From: Modicisalibacter sp033446685
GTDB lineage: Bacteria > Pseudomonadota > Gammaproteobacteria > Pseudomonadales > Halomonadaceae
Length of the DNA: 64,000 nucleotides
Direction: 5' to 3'
NCBI RefSeq assembly: GCF_033446685.1
Contig: NZ_JAWQLY010000008.1
Span: forward strand, 1 to 64,000
A program made the position numbers and the translations under genes. A model generated the notes under the pieces. The model searched no databases, was not told the origin of the DNA, and saw only the letters and a program-made list of their open reading frames with translations. Shown here one piece after another: positions 8,767 through 19,200 of the stretch (its first letter is position 1; every line of letters begins with the position of its first letter).

Positions 8767-9357
8767 ATGCAGCAGCGGATTCGTTACCGGGCGGCGCTGG
8801 GGCGGGACGCCGCGGATCAGGCCGAGGTATTCCATCATGCGGTGATGCAGGGCGCCGCCGGGCGCTACACGCTGGCGCAGCGCGAAGCCTGGGTCAGCGC
8901 GCTGCCGCGCGAGGCCAGCGCCTGGCTCGCCCGCCAGGCGCTGTATGCCACCTTGGTGGCCGAATGCGACGGGCACTGCGTAGGGTTCGTCGAACTCGAC
9001 ACGTCCGAGGGGCGCATCGAAACGCTGTATGTGTGGCCTTCACTGGGGCGCCGGGGCATCGCCACGCAACTGCTCGAGCTTGCCGAGCAACGCCTGCATG
9101 AGCAGGGCATGACGCGGTTGCGCATCGAGGCCAGCCTGGTGCTCGCTGATGCGCTCGAGCGGCGTGGCTGGCAACGCGTCGGCGACGAATGGGTCGAGCG
9201 CCAGGGTGAATCGCTACCCCGGGTCGGACTCGTGAAGGCGCTCGGCGGGATTCCGCTCGGCGGGACTCCGCTCGGCGAGGGGGCACCCCGCGGGATTCCG
9301 CTCGACGAGGGGTCGCCCCGCGAAGCGTCGCGCGGCAAAACGCCACACGACGAGTGA
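8767..9357 (+). CDS. GNAT-family N-acetyltransferase with repetitive C-terminal tail
   Basis: A 196-residue protein. Residues ~1-155 form a standard GNAT acetyltransferase: the acetyl-CoA binding loop is seen in LYVWPSLGRRGIATQLL, followed by the C-terminal helix and strand. The last ~40 residues are a low-complexity tail built of Gly-Ile/Thr-Pro-Leu-Gly units that come from a short DNA repeat at 9244-9318; typical relatives end before it. The substrate cannot be predicted. It is convergent with nadC, 13 bases between the stops. Confidence 0.8.
   Translation: MQQRIRYRAALGRDAADQAEVFHHAVMQGAAGRYTLAQREAWVSALPREASAWLARQALYATLVAECDGHCVGFVELDTSEGRIETLYVWPSLGRRGIATQLLELAEQRLHEQGMTRLRIEASLVLADALERRGWQRVGDEWVERQGESLPRVGLVKALGGIPLGGTPLGEGAPRGIPLDEGSPREASRGKTPHDE
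9244..9318 (+). repeat. Degenerate 15-base repeats in the GNAT gene tail
   Basis: Units of the type GGCGGGATTCCGCTC recur in frame: two adjacent 15-base copies, then longer units containing GGCGAGGGGGCACCCCGC and the same GGGATTCCGCTC core, and a final diverged copy. The period is a multiple of three, so expansions keep the frame and lengthen the protein tail. Confidence 0.85.
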
Positions 9358-9370
9358 GCCGTACAGGCGA

Positions 9371-10225
9371 TCAGCGGGTCTCGACGTGACCGATGCGCAT
9401 CGACAGGTCGATCGCCTTGACGTCCTTGGTCAGCGCGCCGATCGAGATGCAATCGACGCCGGTGGCGGCGATCGACTCGAGGGTGGTTTCGCTGACGTTG
9501 CCCGAGGCTTCCAGGATCGCCTTGCCGTCGGTCAGGCGCACCGCTTCGCGCAGGTCGTCGAGCGAGAAGTTGTCGAGCATCACCACGTCGGCGTGCGCCT
9601 CGAGCGCCTGGGCCAGTTCGTCGAGGTTCTCGACCTCGACCTCGACCGAAAGGTCGCGGGCGATGTGGCGTGCCTCGCGCACGGCTGCCGCGATACCGCC
9701 GCAGGCGGCGATATGGTTTTCCTTGATCAGAAAGGCATCGTAGAGACCGATGCGGTGGTTGTAACAGCCGCCACAGGTCACGGCGTATTTCTGGGCCAGG
9801 CGCAGCCCGGGCAGCGTCTTGCGGGTATCGAGCAGGCGCACGCCGGTATCGGCGACGCGATCGGCGTAATGGCGAGCGCGGGTGGCGGTGGCCGACAGCG
9901 TCTGCAGCAGATTGAGCGCCGGGCGTTCACCGGTCAGCAGGCTGCGCGCGGGGCCCTCCAGCTCGAGAAATACCTGACCGGCTTCGAGGGCGTCGCCGTC
10001 GGCGGCATGCCAGGTGACGTCGACGCGACGGTCGAGCCGACGAAACAGTTCGTCGACCCAGGCCACGCCGCACAGCACCGCGTCCTCGCGGGTGATCACC
10101 TGGGCGGACGCCCATTGGCGCTCGGGAATCAGCTGGGCGGTGATGTCGCCGGGGCCGACGTCTTCGGCCAGCAGCCGGGCGGCGCTGGTGCGGATCTCCT
10201 CGGCGAGGGCCTCGTAGTAGTGCAT
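9371..10225 (-). CDS. nadC: Nicotinate-nucleotide pyrophosphorylase (quinolinate phosphoribosyltransferase), copy 1
   Basis: NadC turns quinolinate and PRPP into nicotinate mononucleotide, CO2 and pyrophosphate in de novo NAD synthesis. At 284 residues it has the family blocks DTRKTLPGLRLAQKYAV, CGGCYNHRIGL (quinolinate-binding His-Arg, with the conserved Asn at residue 156), FLIKENH, EVEVENLDEL and the C-terminal IGALTK. Divergent with ampD and close to aceEF, as in E. coli, so this is the ancestral housekeeping copy. A second, diverged copy lies at 27790-28638. Confidence 0.95.
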   Translation of the reverse strand: MHYYEALAEEIRTSAARLLAEDVGPGDITAQLIPERQWASAQVITREDAVLCGVAWVDELFRRLDRRVDVTWHAADGDALEAGQVFLELEGPARSLLTGERPALNLLQTLSATATRARHYADRVADTGVRLLDTRKTLPGLRLAQKYAVTCGGCYNHRIGLYDAFLIKENHIAACGGIAAAVREARHIARDLSVEVEVENLDELAQALEAHADVVMLDNFSLDDLREAVRLTDGKAILEASGNVSETTLESIAATGVDCISIGALTKDVKAIDLSMRIGHVETR

Positions 10226-10301
10226 GGCTTTCCCTGCTCGTTGGTGTGCGACAATGCGTCCATTATAGGGAATGCCGGGCGCTTACGGCAGGGGAGGAAG
10301 C

Positions 10302-10862
10302 GTGCAGATTACCCAGGGTTGGCTTGCCGAGGCGCGCCGCGTCGCGTCGCCCAACTGCAACGAGCGTCCGCAGGACGAGATATCGGCGCTGGTGATCCAT
10401 GCCATCAGTCTGCCGCCGGGCGAGTTCGGCGGCGATGCGATCGAGCGGCTGTTCACCAATCGCCTCGATGGCGCAGCGCATGCCTACTTTCGGGCGATCG
10501 AGGGGCTGCGCGTCTCGGCTCATCTGTTGATCCGCCGCGACGGGGAGTTGGTGCAGTTCGTGCCCTTCGAGCGGCGCGCCTGGCACGCCGGGCGCTCGCG
10601 CTGGTTCGACGGCGAACGCGAACGTGTCGAGCTCAACGACTTCAGTATCGGCATCGAGCTCGAGGGCGACGACATCCAGCCCTACCGCGACGCCCAGTAT
10701 CGAGCGCTGGCGCGAGTGGTGGCGAGCCTGCTGGAGAGTTACCCGCAGCTGACCGCACAGCGCATCACAGGCCATGCGCGAATCGCCCCGCTGCGTAAGA
10801 GTGATCCCGGTCCGAGTTTCGATTGGGCCTATTTTCGTCAGTGTTTGGCCGCCAAGTGCTGA
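10302..10862 (+). CDS. ampD: 1,6-anhydro-N-acetylmuramyl-L-alanine amidase AmpD
   Basis: A 186-residue cytosolic zinc amidase that splits anhydromuropeptides during cell-wall recycling and thereby lowers AmpC beta-lactamase induction. The start is GTG at 10302, with a strong GGGGAGGAAG ribosome site nine bases upstream; the in-frame ATG at 10272 lacks one. Zinc ligands are visible: histidine in LVIHAIS, histidine in ITGHARIAP and aspartate in RKSDPG. WHAGRS and the C-terminal PGPSFDW are family marks. The gene is divergent from nadC, the classical arrangement. Confidence 0.93.
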   Translation: MQITQGWLAEARRVASPNCNERPQDEISALVIHAISLPPGEFGGDAIERLFTNRLDGAAHAYFRAIEGLRVSAHLLIRRDGELVQFVPFERRAWHAGRSRWFDGERERVELNDFSIGIELEGDDIQPYRDAQYRALARVVASLLESYPQLTAQRITGHARIAPLRKSDPGPSFDWAYFRQCLAAKC

Positions 10863-11168
10863 ATTTGTAGCTAGGCTACACTCAACGGCCAAAGGATAGA
10901 GACCCAGAGGTAAGTGGCTAATGTTGCTATGCAATATGCAGAGATGGAAAGGATTTCCAGAGTGCCGCCAATTGGCAGACAGGTACGTTTGCGGTATCTT
11001 CGGGCCGGCATTTGTGACTATCGCATGCATATTTGTAAAACGATTACATACCCTGTTTGACGGAGACACGACCCTCAGAAAGGTCGGCTCGCACTGAAGA
11101 GCGCCCAATGTCGCCACATATCGTGTGGGGGCAGACTGACACCTTATCTTCATTCGGAGACACGTCTT
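10863..11168 (+). promoter_or_regulatory. Leader/promoter region upstream of aceE
   Basis: This 306-base gap holds no gene I can support. It is clearly more AT-rich than its surroundings and must contain the aceEF promoter. Two palindromes stand out: TGTAGC-TAG-GCTACA at 10866-10880, straight after the ampD stop, and GCCAATTGGC at 10967-10976. The second resembles half of a PdhR-type operator (AATTGGT-N-ACCAATT) only loosely. Neither a convincing -10/-35 pair nor a regulator can be assigned. Confidence 0.4.
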
Positions 11169-13853
11169 ATGAGTCTGGAGGCAAGAGAAGATATCGATCC
11201 GACCGAAACCTCGGAATGGGTTGATTCCCTGGTATCGGTCGTCGATCGGGAAGGCGAGGAGCGTGCTCAGTATCTGTTGAGTCGTCTGGCCGACCGACTG
11301 CGTCGCGATGGCAGGGTACCGCCGTTCTCTGTGACTACGCCCCATCGCAATACCATTCCGGTTCATCGCGAGGCGAAGATCCCCGGCGACATGTTCACCG
11401 AGCGCAAGCTGCGTTCGGCGATTCGCTGGAACGCCATGGCCCAGGTCCTGCGTGCCAACAAGAAGCACAAGGGGCTGGGCGGCCACCTTGCCAGTTATCA
11501 ATCCTGCGCAACGCTCTACGAAGTCGGCTTCAATCACTTCTTCCGCGCCGACGACGGCGAGCACAAGGGCGATCTCATCTACATCCAGGGCCATGTGACC
11601 CCGGGTATCTATGCGCGCTCCTTCCTCGAGGGCCGGCTCACCGAAGAGCAGATGGACGGCTTTCGTCAGGAGGCCGACGGCGAGGGGCTGCCCTCCTACC
11701 CGCACCCCTACCTGATGCCCGACTACTGGCAGTTCCCCACCGTTTCCATGGGGCTGGGGCCGATTCAGGCGATCTACCAAGCGCACGTCATGAAGTACAT
11801 GGACTCGCGCGAGCTGACCGACATGCGCGACCGCAAGGTCTGGGCGTTCCTCGGCGACGGCGAGTGCGACGAGCCGGAATCGCTGGGCGCGCTGCACCTG
11901 GCGAGCCGCGAGAACCTCAACAACCTGATCTTCGTGATCAACTGCAACCTGCAGCGTCTCGACGGTCCGGTGCGCGGCAACTCGCGGATCATGGACGAAC
12001 TCGAGGGCGTGTTCCGCGGCGCCGGCTGGAACGTCATCAAGGTGGTCTGGGGCGGTCTCTGGGACCCACTGCTCGAGCGCGACAAGCACGACATGCTGCA
12101 AAAGCGCATGGACGAGGCGGTCGACGGCGAATACCAGAACTACAAGGCCAACGGCGGCGCCTACACCCGCGAGCATTTCTTCGGCAAGTACGAAGAGACC
12201 CGCAAGCTGGTCGAGGACTACTCCGACGAGGACATCTTCCGTCTCAATCGTGGCGGCCACGATCCGCAGAAGGTCTACGCGGCCTACCACGAAGCGGTCA
12301 ACAACGCCGGCGATCGGCCCACCGTTGTGCTCGCGCACACCGTCAAGGGTTACGGCATGGGCGGCGGCAGCGGCGAAGCCGACATGGAAGCCCACCAGAT
12401 CAAGTCCATGGAAGACGACGCCCTCAAGGCGTTCCGCGATCGCTTCGGCATCCCCGTCTCCGACAAGCAGCTCGAGAACGGCGAGATTCCCTATTACAAG
12501 CCGGACGACGACAGCCCCGAGATGAAGTATCTACGCATCCAGCGCGAGAAGCTCGGCGGCTTCCTGCCCAAGCGGCGTACCGAATACGAGACTCTCGAGA
12601 TTCCGGGGCTGGACGACAAGATGTTCGCCACCCAGACCAAGGGCTCGGGCGATCGCGAAGTCTCGACCACCATGTCGTTCGTGCGCGTCCTCAACGGCCT
12701 GGTCAAGCACAAGCAACTGGGCTCGCGGGTGGTACCGATCATCCCCGACGAGGCGCGTACCTTCGGCATGGAGGGCATGTTCCGCCAGTTGGGCATCTAC
12801 GCCTCCGGCGGCCAGAAGTACGATCCGGTCGATGCCGGCCAGATCATGTATTACCGCGAGGACAAGAAGGGTCAGATCCTCGAGGAGGGCATCACCGAGG
12901 CCGGTTCGATGTCCGCCTGGCTGGCCGCGGCAACCGCCTACGCCAACCATGACGTGACGCTGATCCCGTTCTACATCTACTACTCGATGTTCGGCTATCA
13001 GCGCGTCGGCGACCTGGTCTGGGCCGCCGGTGACCTGCAGGCACGCGGCTTCATGATCGGCGGCACCGCCGGACGCACCACCATCAACGGCGAGGGCCTG
13101 CAGCATCAGGACGGCCATAGCCATATCCTGATGTCGACGGTGCCGACCTGCCGCTCCTACGACCCCTGCTATGGTCACGAAGTCGCGGTGATCCTGCAGG
13201 ACGGCATGAAGCGGATGTTCCAGGACCGTGAGAACTGCTTCTACTATCTGACGGTGATGAACGAGAACTACTCGCACCCCGAGATGCCGGAAGGCTGCGA
13301 AGAGGGCATCGTGCGCGGCATGTATCTGCTGCGCGAGGGCGAGACGGGCAAGAAGGCGCCGCGCGTGCAACTGCTGGGCGGTGGCACCATCCTGCGCGAG
13401 GTCGAGGCCGCCGCCGAGATGCTGGCCGACGAGCATGGCGTCGTCGCCGACGTATGGAGCGTGACCAGCTTCAACGAGCTGCGTCGCGAGGCCCTCGACT
13501 ACGACCGCAACCAGTTCCTGTCGCCGGACGACAAGCGTGAAAAGCCCTGGGTCGTGCAGCAGCTGGAAGGTCGCGAGGGCCCGGTGATCGCGTCGACCGA
13601 TTACATGAAGCTCTATGCCGATCAGGTACGGGCCTGGGTGCCCGGCGATTTCCATGTACTGGGGACCGATGGCTACGGGCGTTCGGACACGCGCGAGGCA
13701 CTGCGGCGCTTCTTCGAGGTGGATCGCTACTACGTCACCGTAGCCGCGCTTCGCGCCCTGGCCGAGCGCGGTGAAGTCGACCGCAAGGTCGTTGTGGATG
13801 CCATGAAGAAGTACGGCATCGATCCGAGCAAGCCGAACCCGGTGGACTCCTGA
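11169..13853 (+). CDS. aceE: Pyruvate dehydrogenase E1 component, homodimeric type
   Basis: At 894 residues this is the single-chain E1 of the gammaproteobacterial pyruvate dehydrogenase complex. It decarboxylates pyruvate with thiamine diphosphate and passes the acetyl group to E2 lipoyl domains. The thiamine-diphosphate motif begins at residue 229 (GDGECDEPES) and runs to the NNLIFVINCNLQ segment. The N-terminal E2-contact region and C-terminal transketolase-like domain are complete. It is followed 119 bases later by aceF; no lpd (E3) gene follows in this window. Confidence 0.97.
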   Translation: MSLEAREDIDPTETSEWVDSLVSVVDREGEERAQYLLSRLADRLRRDGRVPPFSVTTPHRNTIPVHREAKIPGDMFTERKLRSAIRWNAMAQVLRANKKHKGLGGHLASYQSCATLYEVGFNHFFRADDGEHKGDLIYIQGHVTPGIYARSFLEGRLTEEQMDGFRQEADGEGLPSYPHPYLMPDYWQFPTVSMGLGPIQAIYQAHVMKYMDSRELTDMRDRKVWAFLGDGECDEPESLGALHLASRENLNNLIFVINCNLQRLDGPVRGNSRIMDELEGVFRGAGWNVIKVVWGGLWDPLLERDKHDMLQKRMDEAVDGEYQNYKANGGAYTREHFFGKYEETRKLVEDYSDEDIFRLNRGGHDPQKVYAAYHEAVNNAGDRPTVVLAHTVKGYGMGGGSGEADMEAHQIKSMEDDALKAFRDRFGIPVSDKQLENGEIPYYKPDDDSPEMKYLRIQREKLGGFLPKRRTEYETLEIPGLDDKMFATQTKGSGDREVSTTMSFVRVLNGLVKHKQLGSRVVPIIPDEARTFGMEGMFRQLGIYASGGQKYDPVDAGQIMYYREDKKGQILEEGITEAGSMSAWLAAATAYANHDVTLIPFYIYYSMFGYQRVGDLVWAAGDLQARGFMIGGTAGRTTINGEGLQHQDGHSHILMSTVPTCRSYDPCYGHEVAVILQDGMKRMFQDRENCFYYLTVMNENYSHPEMPEGCEEGIVRGMYLLREGETGKKAPRVQLLGGGTILREVEAAAEMLADEHGVVADVWSVTSFNELRREALDYDRNQFLSPDDKREKPWVVQQLEGREGPVIASTDYMKLYADQVRAWVPGDFHVLGTDGYGRSDTREALRRFFEVDRYYVTVAALRALAERGEVDRKVVVDAMKKYGIDPSKPNPVDS

Positions 13854-13972
13854 GGCGCCTGCGAACGGCTGATCAGGTGACAGGCGAGCTATTCTGAGAG
13901 ACATGCCAGCGTAGCCCGCCTGCCCTGCACGATTTGCGCCTGCGGCGAGCATGATTAGAAAGGAGCGCGACC

Positions 13973-16048
13973 TTGAGTAGCGAAATCATCAAAGTCCCCG
14001 ACATCGGTGGCAGCACCGACGTCGAAATCATCGAGATCGCGGTGTCCGAAGGCGACGAGATCGCCGCCGAAGACACCATGATCACCCTCGAGTCCGACAA
14101 GGCCAGCATGGACGTGCCGGCGCCCAAGGGCGGCAAGGTGGTCAAGGTACTGGTCAAGGAAGGCGATACCGTTTCCGAAGGCGACGACATTCTCGAGCTC
14201 GAGACCGAGGGTGGCGGCGACGACGAACAAGCGGCATCGAAAGACGAGCAAGACGCCGACGAGAAGCAGGACGAGGCCAAGCAGGACAAGCCCCAGCAAG
14301 GCAAAAAGAGCGCCGATGCCGGCTCGTCCAAGAGCGAGGCCCAGCCGGCCAAGAAGTCGGGCGGCAAGCGTACCGTCGAGATCAAGGTGCCCGATATCGG
14401 CGGCAGTGAAGACGTACCGATCATCGAGCTGGCGGTTGCCGAGGGCGACGAGGTCAGCGAGGAAGATCCGCTGATCACGCTCGAGTCCGACAAGGCCTCG
14501 ATGGACGTGCCGAGCCCGTATAGCGGCAAGCTCGTCTCGCTGGCGGTCAAGGAGGGCGACACCGTCTCCGAGGGCGACCTGATCGGTACCATGGAGATTG
14601 CCGGCGAAGGCGGTGAAGAAGAGTCCGAGAGCGAGCCGGAGCAGTCGAGCGGTGACGAGGCGGCCGGCGAGACCGACGAATCTCAGAGCGACGAGGCCGA
14701 AGAGGCTGAAGGCTCGGAGGAAGGCGAAAGCCAGCGCAAGGAGATTCGCGTTCCCGATATCGGCGGCAGCGAGAACGTGCCGATCATCGAGCTGGCGGTC
14801 GCCGAGGGCGACGAGATCAACGAGGAAGATCCGTTGATCACGCTGGAATCCGACAAGGCCTCGATGGACGTGCCGAGCCCCTTCAAGGGCAAGCTGGTCG
14901 AGCTCGCCGTGAAGGAGGGCGACACCGTCTCCGAGGGCGACTTGATCGGCTATGTGGAAGTCGCAGGCGCCAAGCCGGCCAAGCCCAAGAAGAGCGAGTC
15001 GCCCAAGAAGGAGGCGGCTTCCGACAAAGGGGCTGACAAGAGCGCCGGCAAGGCCGACGCCAAGTCTCAGAAAGCCGACTCCGGAGCCCAGCAGGCTGCA
15101 CCGGCCGACCAGCCGCGTGACGGCAAGCTGGTGCACGCCGGCCCGGCGGTACGCATGCTGGCGCGGGAACTGGGCGTCGACCTGGGGCGGGTCAAGCCCA
15201 GCGGTCCCAAGGATCGTGTGCTCAAGGAAGACGTCCACGCCTACGTCAAGCAGGCGATGAAGGCCCAGCAGGAGGGTGGCGCCAAGGCCGCGCCGGCGGC
15301 GGGCGCTGGCTCGGGCATTCCGCCGATCCCCGACGTCGACTTCAGCCAGTTCGGCGAGGTCGAAGAGAAGGCGATGGGCCGGCTGATGAAGATGGGGGCG
15401 ACCAACCTGCATCGCAGTTGGGTCAACCTGCCCCACGTCACCCAGTTCGACGAGGCCGACATCACCGAACTGGAAGCCTTCCGCAAGTCGATGAAGGCCG
15501 AAGCCGAGGCTCAGGGCGCCAAGCTCACGCCGCTGCCGTTCTTGATCAAGGCCTGCGCCTACGCGCTGCGTCAGTACCCGCAGTTCAACGTCAGCCTGAA
15601 GAGCGACGGCGAAACCGTGGTGTGGAAGAAGTACGTGCACATCGGCATCGCCGTGGACACGCCGGATGGCCTGATGGTGCCGGTGATCCGCAATGCCGAT
15701 CAGAAATCGCTGATCGAGCTGGCCAAGGAGTCCGTCGAGCTGGCCGGTAAGGCGCAGAAGAAAAAGCTCAAGCGCGAGGAGATGCAGGGCGGTTGCTTCA
15801 CCATCTCCAGCCTCGGCTCGATCGGCGGCACCGCCTTCACGCCGATCGTCAACGCGCCCGAAGTGGCGATCCTGGGGATCTCCAAGTCGCAGATGAAGCC
15901 GGTCTGGAACGGGGCCGAGTTCGCGCCGCGGCTGATGATGCCGCTGTGCCTCTCCTACGACCACCGTGCGGTCAATGGCGCCGATGCGGCACGCTTCACG
16001 GCGTTCCTGTCGCAGGCATTGAGCGATATCCGGCGCATGCTGATGTGA
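13973..16048 (+). CDS. aceF: Pyruvate dehydrogenase E2 (dihydrolipoamide acetyltransferase), three lipoyl domains
   Basis: This 691-residue E2 has three N-terminal lipoyl domains with the lipoylated lysines at K43, K174 and K295, each in ESDKASMDVP. They are separated by linkers extremely rich in Glu, Asp and Ser. A peripheral subunit-binding domain (GKLVHAGPAVRMLARELG, ~384-420) and the catalytic domain with active-site H664 in SYDHRAVNGADAARF follow. The start is an unusual TTG at 13973, chosen because AAAGGAG lies just upstream and no ATG fits. The Ala/Pro linkers of enteric E2 are replaced by acidic ones, as expected in a halophile. Confidence 0.95.
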   Translation: MSSEIIKVPDIGGSTDVEIIEIAVSEGDEIAAEDTMITLESDKASMDVPAPKGGKVVKVLVKEGDTVSEGDDILELETEGGGDDEQAASKDEQDADEKQDEAKQDKPQQGKKSADAGSSKSEAQPAKKSGGKRTVEIKVPDIGGSEDVPIIELAVAEGDEVSEEDPLITLESDKASMDVPSPYSGKLVSLAVKEGDTVSEGDLIGTMEIAGEGGEEESESEPEQSSGDEAAGETDESQSDEAEEAEGSEEGESQRKEIRVPDIGGSENVPIIELAVAEGDEINEEDPLITLESDKASMDVPSPFKGKLVELAVKEGDTVSEGDLIGYVEVAGAKPAKPKKSESPKKEAASDKGADKSAGKADAKSQKADSGAQQAAPADQPRDGKLVHAGPAVRMLARELGVDLGRVKPSGPKDRVLKEDVHAYVKQAMKAQQEGGAKAAPAAGAGSGIPPIPDVDFSQFGEVEEKAMGRLMKMGATNLHRSWVNLPHVTQFDEADITELEAFRKSMKAEAEAQGAKLTPLPFLIKACAYALRQYPQFNVSLKSDGETVVWKKYVHIGIAVDTPDGLMVPVIRNADQKSLIELAKESVELAGKAQKKKLKREEMQGGCFTISSLGSIGGTAFTPIVNAPEVAILGISKSQMKPVWNGAEFAPRLMMPLCLSYDHRAVNGADAARFTAFLSQALSDIRRMLM

Positions 16049-16102
16049 TCGGCTGACACCGGGCGGGTCTGGCACCAGGCCCGCGCATGCAGCAAAAAAT
16101 AG

Positions 16103-16130
16103 ACGGCGCCCCACACGGAGCGCCGTTTTT
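16103..16130 (+). terminator. Intrinsic terminator after aceF
   Basis: A 7-bp GC-rich stem (ACGGCGC / GCGCCGT) with a 10-base loop, followed by a run of T. A-rich sequence precedes the stem, so it could also work on the other strand. It closes the aceEF unit before glnE. Confidence 0.85.
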
Positions 16131-16297
16131 CATGTCTGTCTTTCATGTCTGTCGGGTTGGGTGAGCGGCTGACGACCATTTGACGAGGTGCAGCGGTTCA
16201 GTGTCGGCGGGCCGTTCGCTATGCTAGGACGAGCAAAGACAAGGGCCTGCTAAATCAAGGGCTGCCGCCCGGCCACACACCGTTTCAGGACCTACTC

Positions 16298-19200
16298 ATG
16301 GCGCTTTCCGAAGGCTTTTTGCCGACGACCGACATTCCCGCTTCGCTGCATCCGCGGCTGGGCCAGCTCGAGCAGCGTCTGCGCGAGGCGCTCGGCGAGG
16401 CGGACGCCCGCGCCGAGCGCAACGAGGAAGAGCCGCCGAGCGAAGCCTGGGCGGCATTGCCCCAGGCGCGCCGTGGCGAGCTTGCCCGGGTGCTGGCGGT
16501 CTCCAATCTGGTCGCCGAGAGTCTGATCCGCTACCCCGGCTGGCTGGCCTACCTGGATGCCGAGGGCGAGCTGGATCGCGCCCCGGAGCGTGAGCAGTAC
16601 GACCGGCTGCTGGCCGACGCCCTCGAGCGGGCCGCCGACGAGAGCCAGCTGCACGCCGCGCTGCGACGCTTCAGGCGCGCGCGCATGCTGGGCATCGTCT
16701 GGCGCGACCTGATTCGTCCCGACGGCGAGGATATGTGGCAGACCGCGGCCAGCGTCTCGTGGCTCGCCGAGAGCTGTCTTGAAGGTGCGCTCGGCTGGTT
16801 GGAGGAACACTTCGCGCCGCGCTGGGGGCGCCCGGCGGCGACTGCGGACGGCGAAGCGCAACGCCTGGTGGTATTGGGCATGGGCAAGCTGGGTGCCGGT
16901 GAGCTCAACCTGTCGTCGGATATCGACCTGATCTTCGCCTATCCCGAGAAGGGCACCACCCGCGGTGGCAAGCGCGAGTACGATCATCAGGAATACTTCA
17001 CCCGCCTGGGCCAGAAACTGATCGGCGCGCTCGACGCCGTCACCGCCGATGGCTTCGCGTTTCGCGTCGACATGCGCCTGCGTCCGCTGGGCGACGGCGG
17101 TCCGCTGGTCGGCAGCTTCACCATGCTGGCCAGCTACTACCAGGACCAGGGCCGTGAATGGGAGCGCTACGCAATGCTCAAGGCGCGCCCGGTGGCCGGC
17201 GATATCGACGCCGGCCGCGCGCTGCTCGCCGAACTGCGCCCGTTCGTCTACCGCAAGTACCTGGATTTCGGGGCGATCGAATCGCTGCGCGAGATGAAAT
17301 CGCTGATCAATCGCGAGGTGCGTCGCAAGGGCATGACCGGCAACATCAAGCTGGGGCCCGGCGGCATCCGCGAAGCCGAGTTCGTGGTCCAGGCCTTCCA
17401 ACTGATCCGCGGCGGACGCGACACCGAGCTGCAGGTTGCCTCGCTCAAGACGGCCCTCGAACGCCTGGCGCCGCTCGAGCTGCTGCCCCAGGCGGTGGTC
17501 GACGAACTCACCCCGGACTATGTCTTCCTACGCGATCTCGAGCACGCCCTGCAGGCGCTCGACGACCGCCAGACCCAGACGCTGCCCGACGCCGCCGGAG
17601 AACGCGAGCGGGTGGCGCTGGGCATGAGCCGTGCCGAGGCCTGCTTCGATGATTGGCCGGCGCTGGTCGCCCGGCTCGACGAGGTCCGCGAGCGTATTCG
17701 CGGGCATTTCGACGCGGTGATCGCCGATCCCGAAGAGGATACCGAGACGCCGGCGGCTGAGGCGGTTGCCGACGAGGCGACGGTGCCTCTCGACGAATGG
17801 CGTGCGCTGTGGCGCGGCGAACTGGCCGAGAGCGAGGCGCAGGCGCTGCTCGACAGGGCGGGCTTCGAGGCATCGGTATCGCTGCGCAGGATCGAGGGCC
17901 TGCGCCAATCGCGCGCCGTGCAAGGCATGCAGCGGATCGGCTTCGAGCGACTCGATGCGCTGATGCCGCTGCTGCTCGATGCCGCCGCCGACAGCGCGGC
18001 GCCGACCACCGCGCTGGAGCGTGCCCTGCCGCTGATCGAGGCGGTGCTGCGGCGCACCGCCTATCTGGCGCTGCTGCGCGAGAACCCCGATGCGCTGGAC
18101 CACCTGATGCGTCTGTGCGGAGCGAGTCCGTGGATCGCCGAGCAACTGGCCCGCCATCCGGTGCTGCTCGACGAACTGCTGACCCCGGCGACCCTCTATT
18201 CGCCGGCCGACAAGGCACGCCTGGCCGACGAACTACGCCAGGCGCTGGCGCGGATTCCCGAGGACGACGAGGAGGCCCAGCTCGAGGCGCTGAGGGTCTT
18301 CAAGCATGCCCAGGTGCTGCACGTGGCGGCCTCCGACATCGCCGGGGCGCGCACGCTGATGAAGGTCAGCGACTATCTGACCTTCATCGCCGAGGTGGTC
18401 CTCGATCAGGTGCTGGTGATGGCCTGGCGCAATCTGGTCCGCAAGCATGGCCGCCCGCAGCGGCGCGACGGCTCGCGGGTCGGCCGCCAGGTGCCGGAAT
18501 TCCTGATCGTCGGCTATGGCAAGCTGGGCGGCATCGAGCTCGGCTACGGCTCGGATCTCGATCTGGTATTCATCCATGACGGCGCATTGAAGGGCAGCAC
18601 CGACGGCAAGCGAGCGATCGACAATCCAGTGTTCTTCACCCGCCTGGGCCAGCGCATCATCCATCTGTTGACCGCGGTGACTCCGGCCGGGGCGCTCTAC
18701 GAGGTCGACATGCGCCTGCGTCCCTCGGGCAACTCGGGGCTGCTGGTCAGCAGTCTCGATGCCTTCGCCGACTACCAGCGCAACCAGGCCTGGACCTGGG
18801 AGCACCAGGCGCTGGTGCGTGCCCGGGTCGTCGCCGGCGACGATGTTGCGGCGGCCGGTGCCGCGGCGGCCGGTGCCGCGGCGGCCGATGGCGCGTCGCT
18901 CAGGGAACGCTTCGCGGCGATCCGCGGCGAGGTGCTGGGCCGAGCGCGCGATACGCAGGCACTGCGTGACGAGGTGGTGGCGATGCGCCACAAGATGCGC
19001 GATCACCTCGGCAGCGGGGCGAGCGAACGCGAAGCGGGGCGCTTCGACATCAAGCAGGATGCCGGCGGCATGATCGACATCGAATTCCTCTGCCAGTATG
19101 CGGTGCTGGCGATGAGCCATGACGAGCCGGCGCTGCTCGAATGGAGCGACAACATGCGGCTGCTGGAAACCCTCGAGGCGACCGGACGTCTGCCGGCTAG

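Noticed and set aside
10967..10976. GCCAATTGGC as a PdhR operator for aceE
   Set aside because: Too short and lacking the full AATTGGT/ACCAATT arrangement, and no pdhR gene is adjacent; kept only as a remark in the leader entry.
10263..12395. Long minus-strand open frame (710 codons) over ampD and aceE
   Set aside because: It is antisense to two secure genes, low in recognisable motifs and rich in His/Arg/Val patterns typical of shadow frames in high-GC DNA.
13955..16114. Long minus-strand open frame (719 codons) over aceF
   Set aside because: Antisense shadow of a well-supported gene with three lipoyl domains; the repetitive look simply mirrors the lipoyl repeats.
16131..16155. Short direct repeat CATGTCTGTC after the aceF terminator
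   Set aside because: Only two 10-base copies with no plausible element around them; likely a simple local duplication.
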